Shown: positions 17,341 to 26,037, numbered from the stretch's first letter. The stretch is 64,000 nt of DNA from Bacteriovorax stolpii (GCA_945883845.1 CAMCYI010000009.1:1-64000); one strand, 5' to 3'. The notes: generated by a model from the letters alone, not told the origin. Made by a program: numbers and translations.

Positions 17341-17521
17341 ATACACTTGATTCAACTTCTTTTCGTAGTCTTCCCAACGGCCTAATCGCATATAGAAACT
17401 ATAGAACAGTTTCCTTTAAGTAGTGAAAACTCTCGGCGTGCGCGGAAGGGCCCAATTGATTGAGGCGGCTTAAGAGAAAAAAATCAAAGGCCAGTAAAAT
17501 TGGTTTGGAGTTCTAATGAGC

Positions 17522-17676
17522 ATAGTCCGAATTGGCCCTACTTCACCATACATAAGAAACAATTTAATCTCACCCTTTAGGATTTGCATGACCTTCGGTC
17601 TCTAATATAAAGGAAAATCTTCACCGCTTTTTGGCGGAGTCGGCTGAAATTTAGGAGATGGTCTTATTTAAGAGAA
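17522..17676 (+). repeat. R repeat, copy D (full length)
   Basis: Full copy from atagtccgaattggcccta to tcttatttaagagaa. It shares with copy C the variant aatttaatctcaccc in place of aattaaatcccgccc, so C and D form one subgroup and B and E another. It lies in a 482-base gap between convergent genes; to its left (17341-17521) I see nothing coding. Confidence 0.95.
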
Positions 17677-17808
17677 CCATGGGAGAACTGATTAAAGTTG
17701 AAGCTAAAATTAACAATCAGAGGTTCTTGGTAAGGCAAAGGTGGCCTAGGAGAAGCTAGCGTCACTCAATGGGATTCTGGAGAGCTTTCAGTCGTTGTGA
17801 ACTATTAA
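17677..17808 (+). pseudogene. frameshifted gene remnant after R copy D
   Basis: Directly after the repeat, one frame reads MGELIKVEAKINNQRFLV and, after a shift near 17733, another reads GKGGLGEASVTQWDSGELSV to a TAA at 17806. Together they look like the last ~40 codons of a gene whose family I cannot name. Its position against the right end of R repeats the pattern seen with the ppsA remnant. Short length makes this tentative. Confidence 0.3.
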
Positions 17809-17822
17809 ACTCGAGAGAAAGC

Positions 17823-20543
17823 TCATCGGGCAACATTACCTGATGAATTAAAGACTTCAACGCGCCCCCCGGGAGCATTGAAAGAAGCAGCAGACTGCCC
17901 ATTAAGGGGCACGTATTCGATGCTGCCATTACTAGTTCGAACGGCTGCTGCTGGTCCTTCATTATGTGTAATAACACCTAAGAATTCTCCGTCGATCTTA
18001 ACTGCCTCTGTATCGGTGCTATATGTATTTCGAAGTCTTTGGTAAGTCACATCAACTCTCGTTCCTTCTTGAAATCTTTCGCTAAGAATTCTTGGGTGTT
18101 CACGGGCCCCGCTCCACTCAGCTCTTTGGAAATTTCTGCTAGCAGCTACAACATCCATATCGTCGATTGGAGTATAATCGTATTGAGATCCATTATAATT
18201 GTTACGAGTGCGCAGCTGAAGTCTTCCCTGGTACCTCACCACCTCTCCGGTAGCAGTGAAAGGTTGTCCGTCGTCGATGCGATATCGCACTTCAACTGTA
18301 TTCCCAAGATTTCGTTCAATCGCTCTTTGTGGGTTAGTCTCGAAAATAGGTCTAAACGAATCGAATCGATTTTGTCCAGGCCCCATCAGTTCTCCGTCTA
18401 CGACTCTTGACTGAGGCATGTCGATACTTTTCACAACGAGATTGGGATCGTTCGGATTAATGGCCGTGATGCCAGAACTATTTTCAAAGTAAAGTGCTTC
18501 ACCATTTCTATCGGTTCCTCTAAAGTATCCAAACAACTCCTCGGAGGTCTTGGTACCATCCGGGTTTGTTCTCTCTACTCTCACCCTCACTTGGGTCCCT
18601 GTGCTTCCCTCTGGCAAATCCTGCAACGCTCGAGTCGAAGCGGCATTCGGATGATCTGGAAGGATGGTTATTTGGTTTCTGCGGTTTAAACTGCTGAGAT
18701 CAAAGTTATCCGGTCTCGCAGAAAACACGCCGTCACTTGCCGTGGCAAAAGTTGGCCTTGGCAAACTTCCTGCTAAACCTCGATCGAGAAGAGTCTCCGT
18801 CTGTGCTCGCGAAAATCCACAGCGCATGAGAGTTAAACCCTTGGTGACCCTATCACCTTGAGTAAAAGTCCCGAAACCGCGCCCCTCAGCAAGACCAATA
18901 TTGTGCGCACGAATAATACAATCCTGCATGTCTGGGCTCATGTCTGGATCGTTGAGTAAAGTTCTTGCTTCTCTTTTTCTGTCATCGTCACTCAAGTCGT
19001 TCAATCGACGCATTTCTGGCCCATCACTCAAAACTGTTTCTCTATTAATGAGAGTCTGTCGCACGGGAGGAGACGGAAGTTCTGTTCTCACCACCGCAGG
19101 TGCTGCAGGAGGTGGTCGAAATTGTCTAAAGCTTGCAGGTGCCGCAGGAGGTGGTCGTCTCGGCTGAGCTGCCACTCTGAGTGCTGGGGCACGGGGAGCC
19201 GCCGGTGCAGCGGGAGTCACTCTTACTGGTCTAGGAGGTCCACCAATTCCAGGAAGTGGACGGGCCATTCTTCCTGTCATCCGTGCCAGAGAGTTGGTAA
19301 TATTTCTTGCCATCATGGCGGCCCTCGCTGCCCCGGCACCACCGCCCGTTGCCACTGTTGCGATAACCGTGGGAACAAAGATCGCCGCAAACTCACAAGC
19401 ATAATCAGCCTGGGCTTGAGCGGTGAGGCACATAAATCCATTGGCCTTAGTTGCTAGTATCGCAAGAACTGAAGACCATGGATCATCTGTCGTCCTGACC
19501 CAGTTATAGAGTGCCACAGCACTATCTTTAGTTTGAACGAGACTTCGCCAGATAAGAGTCCCTGCTGCTTGAAGACCAGCACTTTGAAGACAACTCGAAT
19601 AATGCTCACGCATCCCTGGAATCACAGAAACATAATAAAAGGCACGTCTCGCAAAATCGGCATTGGCGAGGAGTCTTCTGATTTCCGGCTCTGGATCTGT
19701 ACAGCGATTTCTTTGCAACTCTCTTTCGGTTTGTTCAGAAAGTGAGTTCATCATTCCTGCAAACCCATCGCGGATACTACGGGCGGCATTGGTAATCCCA
19801 TTGACCACACATTCCCTCATATTCGCTTGGAGAATTTTCATCCCATACCGATTTGATCTATTCCCTTGTGCAATTCCCTGCATCGTTTGGCATCTCGTAT
19901 CTCTGTTGCTTTGTCCTAGTCGCGGAATAACTCGGTTTAAGTCAGGAAGACCCCTGACGACACATTCTTCATTCGCATAGGCCTCATCGATCAGGCTGAA
20001 ACTCGTTTTAACAATAGAAGTATGCTTGAGAGCAGTTTGGACAGCAGCACTCATCAAAAAGTTAAGATCAGCGTGGGCCCCTTCTTTACTAAGATCGACA
20101 ACAGCTAAGTGCCAAAATCTATTTTTAAAAGCCCAAAATCGTTCGTAGAACTTTCCTGTACCTTGAGGCATGGAAACATCATAAGAGTGACCTCCGTAAC
20201 GAATGCCTTTGAGGGTATCTGAACCTGCTTGGAGATTGAGTGCGTTCATCTGATGCTTTTCAAACATATCAAGCCTGATGTCATTTGAGATGTCAGTGAA
20301 CTTTGTGGCAAAAAAATCTTCGTAAACATACTCGGGGAGAAAGCTTTTTTCTTCTGTCAGAATGGCGAATTTTTTTCCACCTTGATGGGAAAGCATGATG
20401 CGATTCTCTGCCACTGGGAGCGCAATCCATTCTTTTGAATCAAGTTTAAGGCCGGGAAGGTACCAGAAACGAGTATCAATCTCTTCCGTTGCTGAAGAAT
20501 TAAAAGAGAAAATAAATAAGGTGATGAGAAATAAGTATTTCAA
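17823..20543 (-). CDS. large secreted multidomain protein, function unknown
   Basis: About 906 residues. A signal peptide (KYLFLITLFIFSFNSSA) is followed by a cysteine-containing domain (to ~370), a Gly/Ala-rich hydrophobic stretch (381-408), and a Pro/Ala/Arg linker (428-495). Next comes a helical module (518-585; LSDDDRKREARTLL ... RAHNIG ... GFSRAQTETLLDRGLAG) that recurs in deltaproteobacterial secreted proteins. The C-terminus has three strand-rich units of about 75 residues, each opening G-T/N-x-V-x-V (GTQVRVRV, GNTVEVRYR, GTRVDVTYQ). The start is TTG 20543: a TTG at 20561 would lie inside the promoter -10. The architecture recalls modular toxins or adhesins, but no toxin domain is recognised. 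Confidence 0.8.
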   Translation of the reverse strand: MKYLFLITLFIFSFNSSATEEIDTRFWYLPGLKLDSKEWIALPVAENRIMLSHQGGKKFAILTEEKSFLPEYVYEDFFATKFTDISNDIRLDMFEKHQMNALNLQAGSDTLKGIRYGGHSYDVSMPQGTGKFYERFWAFKNRFWHLAVVDLSKEGAHADLNFLMSAAVQTALKHTSIVKTSFSLIDEAYANEECVVRGLPDLNRVIPRLGQSNRDTRCQTMQGIAQGNRSNRYGMKILQANMRECVVNGITNAARSIRDGFAGMMNSLSEQTERELQRNRCTDPEPEIRRLLANADFARRAFYYVSVIPGMREHYSSCLQSAGLQAAGTLIWRSLVQTKDSAVALYNWVRTTDDPWSSVLAILATKANGFMCLTAQAQADYACEFAAIFVPTVIATVATGGGAGAARAAMMARNITNSLARMTGRMARPLPGIGGPPRPVRVTPAAPAAPRAPALRVAAQPRRPPPAAPASFRQFRPPPAAPAVVRTELPSPPVRQTLINRETVLSDGPEMRRLNDLSDDDRKREARTLLNDPDMSPDMQDCIIRAHNIGLAEGRGFGTFTQGDRVTKGLTLMRCGFSRAQTETLLDRGLAGSLPRPTFATASDGVFSARPDNFDLSSLNRRNQITILPDHPNAASTRALQDLPEGSTGTQVRVRVERTNPDGTKTSEELFGYFRGTDRNGEALYFENSSGITAINPNDPNLVVKSIDMPQSRVVDGELMGPGQNRFDSFRPIFETNPQRAIERNLGNTVEVRYRIDDGQPFTATGEVVRYQGRLQLRTRNNYNGSQYDYTPIDDMDVVAASRNFQRAEWSGAREHPRILSERFQEGTRVDVTYQRLRNTYSTDTEAVKIDGEFLGVITHNEGPAAAVRTSNGSIEYVPLNGQSAASFNAPGGRVEVFNSSGNVAR

Positions 20544-20551
20544 TGGGGTTC

Positions 20552-20578
20552 TTATCGGCAAAACACCTAAAAGCTCAA
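20552..20578 (-). promoter_or_regulatory. sigma-28 (FliA)-like promoter, leaderless start
   Basis: On the minus strand TTGAGCTT (20571-20578), 11-base spacer TTAGGTGTTTT, then a perfect GCCGATAA (20552-20559) and GAACCCCA before TTG 20543. The eight-base distance equals that at 16358-16365. It decides the start codon of the gene it drives. Confidence 0.65.
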
Positions 20579-20625
20579 GTTTTCCCGAGTGTCTAAAAAG
20601 TTGTCAGTTTTATCGCTTAAAGCTG

Positions 20626-20959
20626 GGCCCTGATTCTTCTACTCAACCATCGCAAGGCTCAAACCCCTTGGATCTTTCATGATTTCCGAGGAAATGAGCA
20701 GCTCATGCGTGATCTTTTACGGTTTCATCCTCAGACTTATTTCTCTTTTGGTTTATCCATTGATAACTCGCCCCAGATGAGAGATCTTTTGCCCCTCGTT
20801 CCGCTGGAAAGTCTCTTCCTAGAAACCGATAATCAGAAGCACCTTGATATTCACGAGATCTACATCAGAGCTGCTGAGTTTATAAAGATTGATTTCGATT
20901 TTTTGAAGTCACAGATCATGATGAATTTAAAACGGATAGGACAGAAAGCTGCCCACTGA
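20626..20959 (+). pseudogene. TatD-family nuclease, C-terminal remnant
   Basis: An open frame from about 20626 encodes PWIFHDFRGN, then FSFGLSIDNS and LVPLESLFLETDN ... IYIRAAEF, the conserved last ~100 residues of TatD-type metal-dependent DNases (which are about 255 residues). The N-terminal half with its metal-binding HxH is missing, and a stop lies just upstream. An ATG at 20705 could give an 84-residue product, but it would lack the active site. The remnant overlaps the upstream side of the divergent secreted-protein promoter, so the two were joined by rearrangement. Confidence 0.75.
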
Positions 20960-22231
20960 TTAGAAATCAATCCGGTAAGAAGTGTAGACGTTTCGAGTCG
21001 CATCTCTGCTAGTGTAGTTATTATTCAAGGCGGTACCCGCCCTATAGTCATAGACCCCAAATCTTACAACCTGACCATGGCTAAAGGGAATGGCAACGAA
21101 GTAGTGCTGCCCTTTGTTGTTTGAGCGCTGATAAAATTCGTTAAACTGTAGATAGGCATAGTCATCGAGGTAGAAATCACCATCGGTGTCGATGTACTCA
21201 ATCCCTGCAACGTATCCTTTTACAAAGGTGTAATTTAAATTGTAGAGATTCGAGTCACTGTTGGACTCTCCCGATCCAGTGAGATGATCTTTTACTCGTA
21301 AATTGCTCCAAGAAAAGTTGAAGCCTGAATCGAGAATTTTCTCTAGGCCAACATAAAGCGTATGATTCACGGCCCGGTAGTACTCCGGACCAGGTCTTGC
21401 TGAATCTTGGTAGGTCTCATCATAGTAAGAATCGTAGTACCAGAGCATGGAGTAGAGACTTACTTTTTTGGCGAGCCGAGAGTTTTCAAGGTCCCACTCA
21501 TTGAGTAGGGCCGTTTGATCTGCGCGACGATTGACTTTGCTTCCCTCTGGTTCAGTCTGTGCCGCCGTTCGATCGTTCTTATCCGTGAAGAAGTAAGGGG
21601 TGTAAAAGACCCTTGTCTTGAAACTCAAGTCTTTAGGGAGAGAGTTTTTAAAATCATAGACAACGGCGATCCCATCAAAGATGGCATTGTAACTGAAGCG
21701 AGGAAATGTGCCATTCCGGTAAAGCGCATCGAGTTGATTCATGGGTGGCCCCCCTCGAGTTGTCATCCGCCCAAGAGCGAATGATAAATTGTAATCCGGA
21801 ACTTTCCACCGTAGGTAAGCGACATCAAATTTTATATCTGAGCCTTCGTAACCGTAAGACCCTTCGAGAGAATGATAGGACCCTTCCGAAATTCCCTCTC
21901 TGTTATCGCTATTAAAAATTTTACCCATGGCAAGAGTGGAGAAGAAATCAATGTTATCTGAGATGGAGAAATCCACATTCAGCCCGAAGTGCATTCCGGC
22001 CAACTCTCCGTAGTTTTTGTCTTTTTTGTCCGTCGATCTATCCGTTTTGACGGAATTGAGAACTTCAACGTTTGTGATAAAGGTTCCGGAAAACTTTACA
22101 TGATCTAAGGCTTTATCAAGATCAATCTCTTCGACCTTTTCTTCCAGCTTCGCGAGTCTCTCTTCGATCGTTGACTGTGCCAACAGAGGCGTCACAAGGC
22201 AAAAAAGAAAACTAAATAATATTTTTTTCAT
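20960..22231 (-). CDS. DUF3373-like outer-membrane beta-barrel protein
   Basis: 423 residues: signal peptide (MKKILFSFLFCLVTPLLAQ), a short coiled coil (IEERLAKLEEKVEEIDLDKA), then alternating amphipathic strands with many Tyr/Asn/Asp residues and the terminal aromatic YRIDF typical of BamA-inserted porins. The layout matches the DUF3373 outer-membrane family. It is translationally coupled to a small exported protein upstream (four-base overlap). A role as a porin or substrate-specific channel is likely; substrate unknown. Its start is the ATG overlapping the stop of the preceding gene. Confidence 0.85.
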   Translation of the reverse strand: MKKILFSFLFCLVTPLLAQSTIEERLAKLEEKVEEIDLDKALDHVKFSGTFITNVEVLNSVKTDRSTDKKDKNYGELAGMHFGLNVDFSISDNIDFFSTLAMGKIFNSDNREGISEGSYHSLEGSYGYEGSDIKFDVAYLRWKVPDYNLSFALGRMTTRGGPPMNQLDALYRNGTFPRFSYNAIFDGIAVVYDFKNSLPKDLSFKTRVFYTPYFFTDKNDRTAAQTEPEGSKVNRRADQTALLNEWDLENSRLAKKVSLYSMLWYYDSYYDETYQDSARPGPEYYRAVNHTLYVGLEKILDSGFNFSWSNLRVKDHLTGSGESNSDSNLYNLNYTFVKGYVAGIEYIDTDGDFYLDDYAYLQFNEFYQRSNNKGQHYFVAIPFSHGQVVRFGVYDYRAGTALNNNYTSRDATRNVYTSYRIDF

Positions 22232-22509
22232 TCACCTACCACTGAGCCCGATCGGCCTTGGATATTTTTTTTAAAGCTCTCAACCAAAATGGAGCAGTTC
22301 AGTCGGTTGCAGTTTTTAAGCAGTTGTTTTGTAAAATGGTCATCGCAATTCATGGATCGTTTAAGCTCGAGTAAAGATTTTTTTATCAAGAGAGTGTTTG
22401 CTTCCTGACAATTTCTAGAGACGAGGTCAAGATGATCAATGAGTCCGGCCGAAGCATGACCGCAGCAACAAGCGAGCATAAAAATATATATGAGCGTTCG
22501 CAAATTCAA
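22228..22509 (-). CDS. small secreted cysteine-rich protein
   Basis: 93 residues with a signal peptide (LIYIFMLACCCGHASA). The mature part has four cysteines and charged helices (LIKKSLLELKRSMNCDD ... LKNCNRLNC), compatible with a disulfide-bonded helical protein. It overlaps the DUF3373 barrel gene by four bases and probably acts with it, for example as a periplasmic partner. I recognise no family. Confidence 0.7.
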   Translation of the reverse strand: MNLRTLIYIFMLACCCGHASAGLIDHLDLVSRNCQEANTLLIKKSLLELKRSMNCDDHFTKQLLKNCNRLNCSILVESFKKNIQGRSGSVVGE

Positions 22510-22548
22510 ACTAGCCTTCTAAGCAATAGATAATATAATCTTAATTTA

Positions 22549-23781
22549 ATGAACTTAAAATTGTCCAACTTAATATCTGCAGGTTTTATTTCAGCCCTTT
22601 CGGCTCAAATGATTCCCCTTTTATTTATTTTACTGGACCTTTTGCAGCTCGGACTTCCCTGGACTTATGAGAATGCAGCCGATGTTTACAAATCACAGTT
22701 AATCTACGTTTTTAGCTCAGTCTCCATGCCCATTTTAATTTTTGTCTTTTACTTGCAATTAAAACGAATTGCTTCTCAGAAAATATTCCTTCATCGAATT
22801 TTAGATGGGATGAGGGAACAGATTGTGGTTTTTGATAAATCCCTAAAACCAACTTTCAAAAATAAGGCATTTTCGAAGTTCATTTTGCCGTTCAATCTCG
22901 ATGCTCTTTTTCAGTTTATTGACAAACCTGACTCATTTGAATGGTCTTGCGAGCAAGGAGGCGTACAGAGAACATTTGTCTGCAGCTTTAGTAAGCTTAC
23001 TGATAAAACAGGAACCATTTTGATGCTCGATGAGGTTACAGAATTTAAAAGAAAAGACGAGCTCCTTAAAACTCAAGAGAAAAATCTTATCAGTTCCAGT
23101 CGCCTTGCCTCACTAGGAGAGATGGCAGCTGGAATTGCCCATGAAATAAATAATCCACTGGCAGTTATTATTGGCCGTACTGAATTGATCTTGACCCAAA
23201 TCGCTGAAGGTTCTCTGTCCGAAGTCGATATCGAGAAAGCTCTTTCTAAAATCAATGATATGGCCCAGCGCATTTCTAAAATTGTCATATCCATGCGTAA
23301 AGTCTCAAGAGCAGATATTGGAGAAGTGGTTTCAACGAAACTGGTGGATGCCATCGATGATGTTCTTAATTTATCTGCTGAAAAGATCCGTCTTTCATCC
23401 ATCAAAGTAGATCTTTCAGGATTGCATCAAGAGACATGCATTCAAATTAACTTTGCCCAATTTTCTCAAGTTTTAATCAATATCCTTGGGAACAGCATTG
23501 ACGAACTGCAGAAGAACGCCGAAGGCAACAAAAGAATTTGGATCCAAGATGAGGAATTAGACGGCTATGTGATTCTTAAAATCACGGACTCAGGCGCTGG
23601 AATACCGGAAGAGACCAGAGCAAAATTATTCCAACCATTTTTTTCGACAAAGGAAATCGGGAAGGGCACAGGCCTGGGATTAAGTATCTCAAAAAGTTTG
23701 ATGGTCGGTATGGGTGGGGATTTAGTCCTTTCACCGGACCTGAACCAGACTTGCTTCATCCTGACACTAAATAAAGGTTAA
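22549..23781 (+). CDS. membrane sensor histidine kinase
   Basis: 410 residues: two membrane helices (about 11-35 and 51-70), a PAS-like region (85-165, DGMREQIVVFDKSLKPTFKN), and HisKA with phospho-acceptor H198 (GEMAAGIAHEINNPL). The HATPase has an N box (NILGNSIDEL), G1 DSGAGIP and G2 GKGTGLGLSISKSL. The receptor domain outside the membrane is minimal, so it senses the membrane or cytoplasm. A TATAAT box lies at 22534-22539, only nine bases before the ATG and with no Shine-Dalgarno, so this message may also be nearly leaderless. The response regulator 93 bases downstream is the likely partner. Confidence 0.92.
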   Translation: MNLKLSNLISAGFISALSAQMIPLLFILLDLLQLGLPWTYENAADVYKSQLIYVFSSVSMPILIFVFYLQLKRIASQKIFLHRILDGMREQIVVFDKSLKPTFKNKAFSKFILPFNLDALFQFIDKPDSFEWSCEQGGVQRTFVCSFSKLTDKTGTILMLDEVTEFKRKDELLKTQEKNLISSSRLASLGEMAAGIAHEINNPLAVIIGRTELILTQIAEGSLSEVDIEKALSKINDMAQRISKIVISMRKVSRADIGEVVSTKLVDAIDDVLNLSAEKIRLSSIKVDLSGLHQETCIQINFAQFSQVLINILGNSIDELQKNAEGNKRIWIQDEELDGYVILKITDSGAGIPEETRAKLFQPFFSTKEIGKGTGLGLSISKSLMVGMGGDLVLSPDLNQTCFILTLNKG

Positions 23782-23874
23782 TTTTTCTATATTGTCAGGC
23801 AAACCGACCATTTTGAATTTTAGTTTTAATCAATCCTTTTTTAAGTACAATGAAATCCTTAAAGAGGGGTTTCT

Positions 23875-24666
23875 TTGGAAGATTCAGACAGCAAAAAATT
23901 TAAAATTTTACTCGTCGATGACGACGTCGACTTTCGAGATATGCTCTCTGAAATTCTCACGAAAGCAGGCTACAAAGTGACAACTTCTGTAGACGGAGTT
24001 GACGGCTCATTCAAGTATTCTAACGAGACCTTTGATCTATTGATTACAGATATCAAAATGCCTAAGAAGGACGGCATAAAATTCGTCCAATTCATACAAA
24101 CAGACGAAGTACAAAAGAAGATGAAACTAGGCTCAGCCTTCAAGCCACTCCCTATTATTTTTGTCAGTGCCTCGGTGCATGATTATCAAATTGAGATCGA
24201 ACTCCTAGGGAACATCGATGTATTTAGTAAGCCTTTCAAAACGAGCGAGGTTTTGGATAAGGTCAACCGATTACTCGATAAGAAACCCGCCATAGAGACC
24301 TCTGGTACTCTAATTTTTAAAAAAGGATCGGTCATCTTTCGAGAAGGAGATCAGAGTTCAGAACTCTATTTTGTCAAAGAAGGGACCCTCAATGTCTTTA
24401 AAAAAGCAAAGAATGGCATAGAGATTAAAGTGTCTACAGTTGGTCAGGGAGAGATGATTGGAGAGATGGGAGTTTTGTTAAAAAAACCAAGGACCGCCAA
24501 TGTCTTGGCCGCCACGGATTGTGTTCTCATTAATATTCCGAGAGAAAAAATAAATGCTGTTTTTGAAAGTCAACCGAAGTGGTTTAAGGTTTTGCTAGAA
24601 ACAGTAACCGCGAGATTGGAAGACACAACGGATAATCTCGCCGAAGAAAGATCTAAGAAAGGCTAA
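23875..24666 (+). CDS. response regulator with cyclic-nucleotide-binding domain
   Basis: 263 residues: receiver domain (1-130) with DDD acid cluster (15-17), phospho-acceptor D59 (LITDIKMP) and a KPF motif, followed by a Crp-type cNMP-binding domain (145-255) with FREGDQSSELYFVKEG and GEMIGEMGVLLKKPRTA. There is no helix-turn-helix, so output is probably by protein interaction. TTG start at 23875, supported by AGAGGGG five bases before it. It follows the histidine kinase and most likely receives its phosphate, joining phosphorylation and nucleotide or other ligand sensing. Confidence 0.9.
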   Translation: MEDSDSKKFKILLVDDDVDFRDMLSEILTKAGYKVTTSVDGVDGSFKYSNETFDLLITDIKMPKKDGIKFVQFIQTDEVQKKMKLGSAFKPLPIIFVSASVHDYQIEIELLGNIDVFSKPFKTSEVLDKVNRLLDKKPAIETSGTLIFKKGSVIFREGDQSSELYFVKEGTLNVFKKAKNGIEIKVSTVGQGEMIGEMGVLLKKPRTANVLAATDCVLINIPREKINAVFESQPKWFKVLLETVTARLEDTTDNLAEERSKKG

Positions 24667-24723
24667 ACCGACTTTTCTCAATTCTCAAACGGATTGGAAA
24701 GATGACACGGATGAGTAACCCTT

Positions 24724-24882
24724 AAGGATAGTCCGAATTGGCCCTACTTCACCATACATCAGAAACAATTAAATCCCCGCCCTTTAGGATTTGCATGACC
24801 TTCGGTCTCTATTATAAAGGAAAATCTTCAACGTTTTTTGGCGGAGTCGGCTGAAATTTAGGAGATGGTCTTATTTAAGAGA
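24724..24882 (+). repeat. R repeat, copy E (full length)
   Basis: Full copy from aaggatagtccgaattggcc to tcttatttaagaga, about 159 bases. It has an extra C (aaatccccgcc), and the second hairpin's left arm is changed to AACG, which weakens that stem. It fills most of the 253-base gap between the regulator gene and the next convergent gene. Confidence 0.95.
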
Positions 24883-24919
24883 GTATATTTTTCTCACTTC
24901 CGCCGGCAGCAGTAAAATT

Positions 24920-25744
24920 TTACTGTCGAGTCGCTCCTCCTCTCGGGCGTGACGGCGCGACGGCGGAGAGACTGAAACTGAATTCGGACTTAGACATGTT
25001 AGTGACATAGGAGATGTCCGTTGGGATTCCGCAACGAGTGACCCCGCGTCTGCGCTGATTTCTGATCCCCCAGTTTCCGGTATTCCCGAAAGCAAGAAAC
25101 TCCATCAGATTCTTTTGGGCCGTATCTTCCCCGTCTGTGCTTCGAGTGCCGCGACAGTTCCGGACGCGCTCGTAGCTGTGAGAGGGAGCGATCTCAGACA
25201 GGAGCGCTCCTAACTCGGAAGCCTGCTCTGGCGCGAGCTGCCCCTGGGTCACTGCCGGATTAAGAAGAGCTTCAAGACGAATCAACCGAGCTTCGAGATC
25301 TTGCTTAGAGGGAGCGCCAAGTTCTGCCGCTTTTGGGTTACTCGTGTAAGTTTGTATGTATCCTCTTAACTGATCAAGACCAACGGAGAAGCTATCGCGA
25401 AAGATTCTATCCGAAAAAGACACAGGTTGCGAAACAGGAGCAGCCGGCGTGGCGGGTGGCGGAGTTTGAGCGGCAGCTTGAGCAGCAGCTATCGCAGCCG
25501 CCCCATTCGCAGCTTTGTATCGATCCTTCGCAATCATGTACGCAGTGCTGATGAGGGCAATGCCGTCGTTATCTTTCAGGGTGGTGGTGCACGTTCCACC
25601 ATCGCTGGCTTCACTGAAGCTCACTACCAGGACTTGATTCTCTCGTCTCACAGAGCCCGCACCGACTTCCACTTCCTCTGAGCCGGAGCAAGCATGGGCC
25701 CCGTCGTAAATGAAGAACACCAACACGAGAGTAAGAAATTTCAT
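24920..25744 (-). CDS. secreted protein with basic C-terminal tail
   Basis: 274 residues: signal peptide (LVLVFFIYDGAHACSG), a small cysteine-containing domain, an Ala/Pro/Gln linker near 80-110 (AAQTPPPATPAAPVSQP), a helical domain, and a final cysteine-containing segment. The end, VAPSRPRGGATRQ, is basic and disordered, recalling but not matching the INDDDR tails. It overlaps the upstream small secreted gene by four bases. A perfect 16-base palindrome (CAGTAAAATTTTACTG, 24910-24925) spans its stop codon. Family not recognised. Confidence 0.75.
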   Translation of the reverse strand: MKFLTLVLVFFIYDGAHACSGSEEVEVGAGSVRRENQVLVVSFSEASDGGTCTTTLKDNDGIALISTAYMIAKDRYKAANGAAAIAAAQAAAQTPPPATPAAPVSQPVSFSDRIFRDSFSVGLDQLRGYIQTYTSNPKAAELGAPSKQDLEARLIRLEALLNPAVTQGQLAPEQASELGALLSEIAPSHSYERVRNCRGTRSTDGEDTAQKNLMEFLAFGNTGNWGIRNQRRRGVTRCGIPTDISYVTNMSKSEFSFSLSAVAPSRPRGGATRQ

Positions 25745-26037
25745 CGTGAGACTCCCATCTTTGTTGTGAGCTTATTGGTACAGACGACAGTCGGTTTGCG
25801 AGACAATTTTTTTGATTCCATAATGGACTCTGGAAGGAGATTGAACTGACGATGACAGTTTTCAGACCCGGTCTGAATCTTGAGCTTTTGGTTATCTAAA
25901 ACGAGTCGATGAGTTTGAGTTACAACGATGACTTCTTTTTCACTCACGGAAAGGATATCCCCTTTGAGCGGGATCGTTGCGTCCGCGAAACAGGCAAAAG
26001 ACATGATCATGGCCAGGCTACAAATTATTCGTTTCAT
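25741..26037 (-). CDS. small secreted protein
   Basis: 98 residues from ATG 26037, selected because GGAGGAG stands seven bases upstream and a signal peptide (KRIICSLAMIMSFACFA) follows. The mature part is strand-rich (GDILSVSEKEVIVVTQTHRL) with two cysteines that could pair. It is translationally coupled to the next gene (ATGA overlap), so the two products probably act together in the periplasm or outside. No family recognised. The 365 bases upstream (to 26402) hold R copy F and otherwise only AT-rich sequence. Confidence 0.75.
   Translation of the reverse strand: MKRIICSLAMIMSFACFADATIPLKGDILSVSEKEVIVVTQTHRLVLDNQKLKIQTGSENCHRQFNLLPESIMESKKLSRKPTVVCTNKLTTKMGVSR

Noticed and set aside
19122..19457. 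Long open frame opposite the Pro/Ala-rich part of the large secreted protein
   Set aside because: It is rich in Cys, Arg and Ser because it reads the complement of a low-complexity GC-biased stretch; the sense frame has a signal peptide and domain structure.
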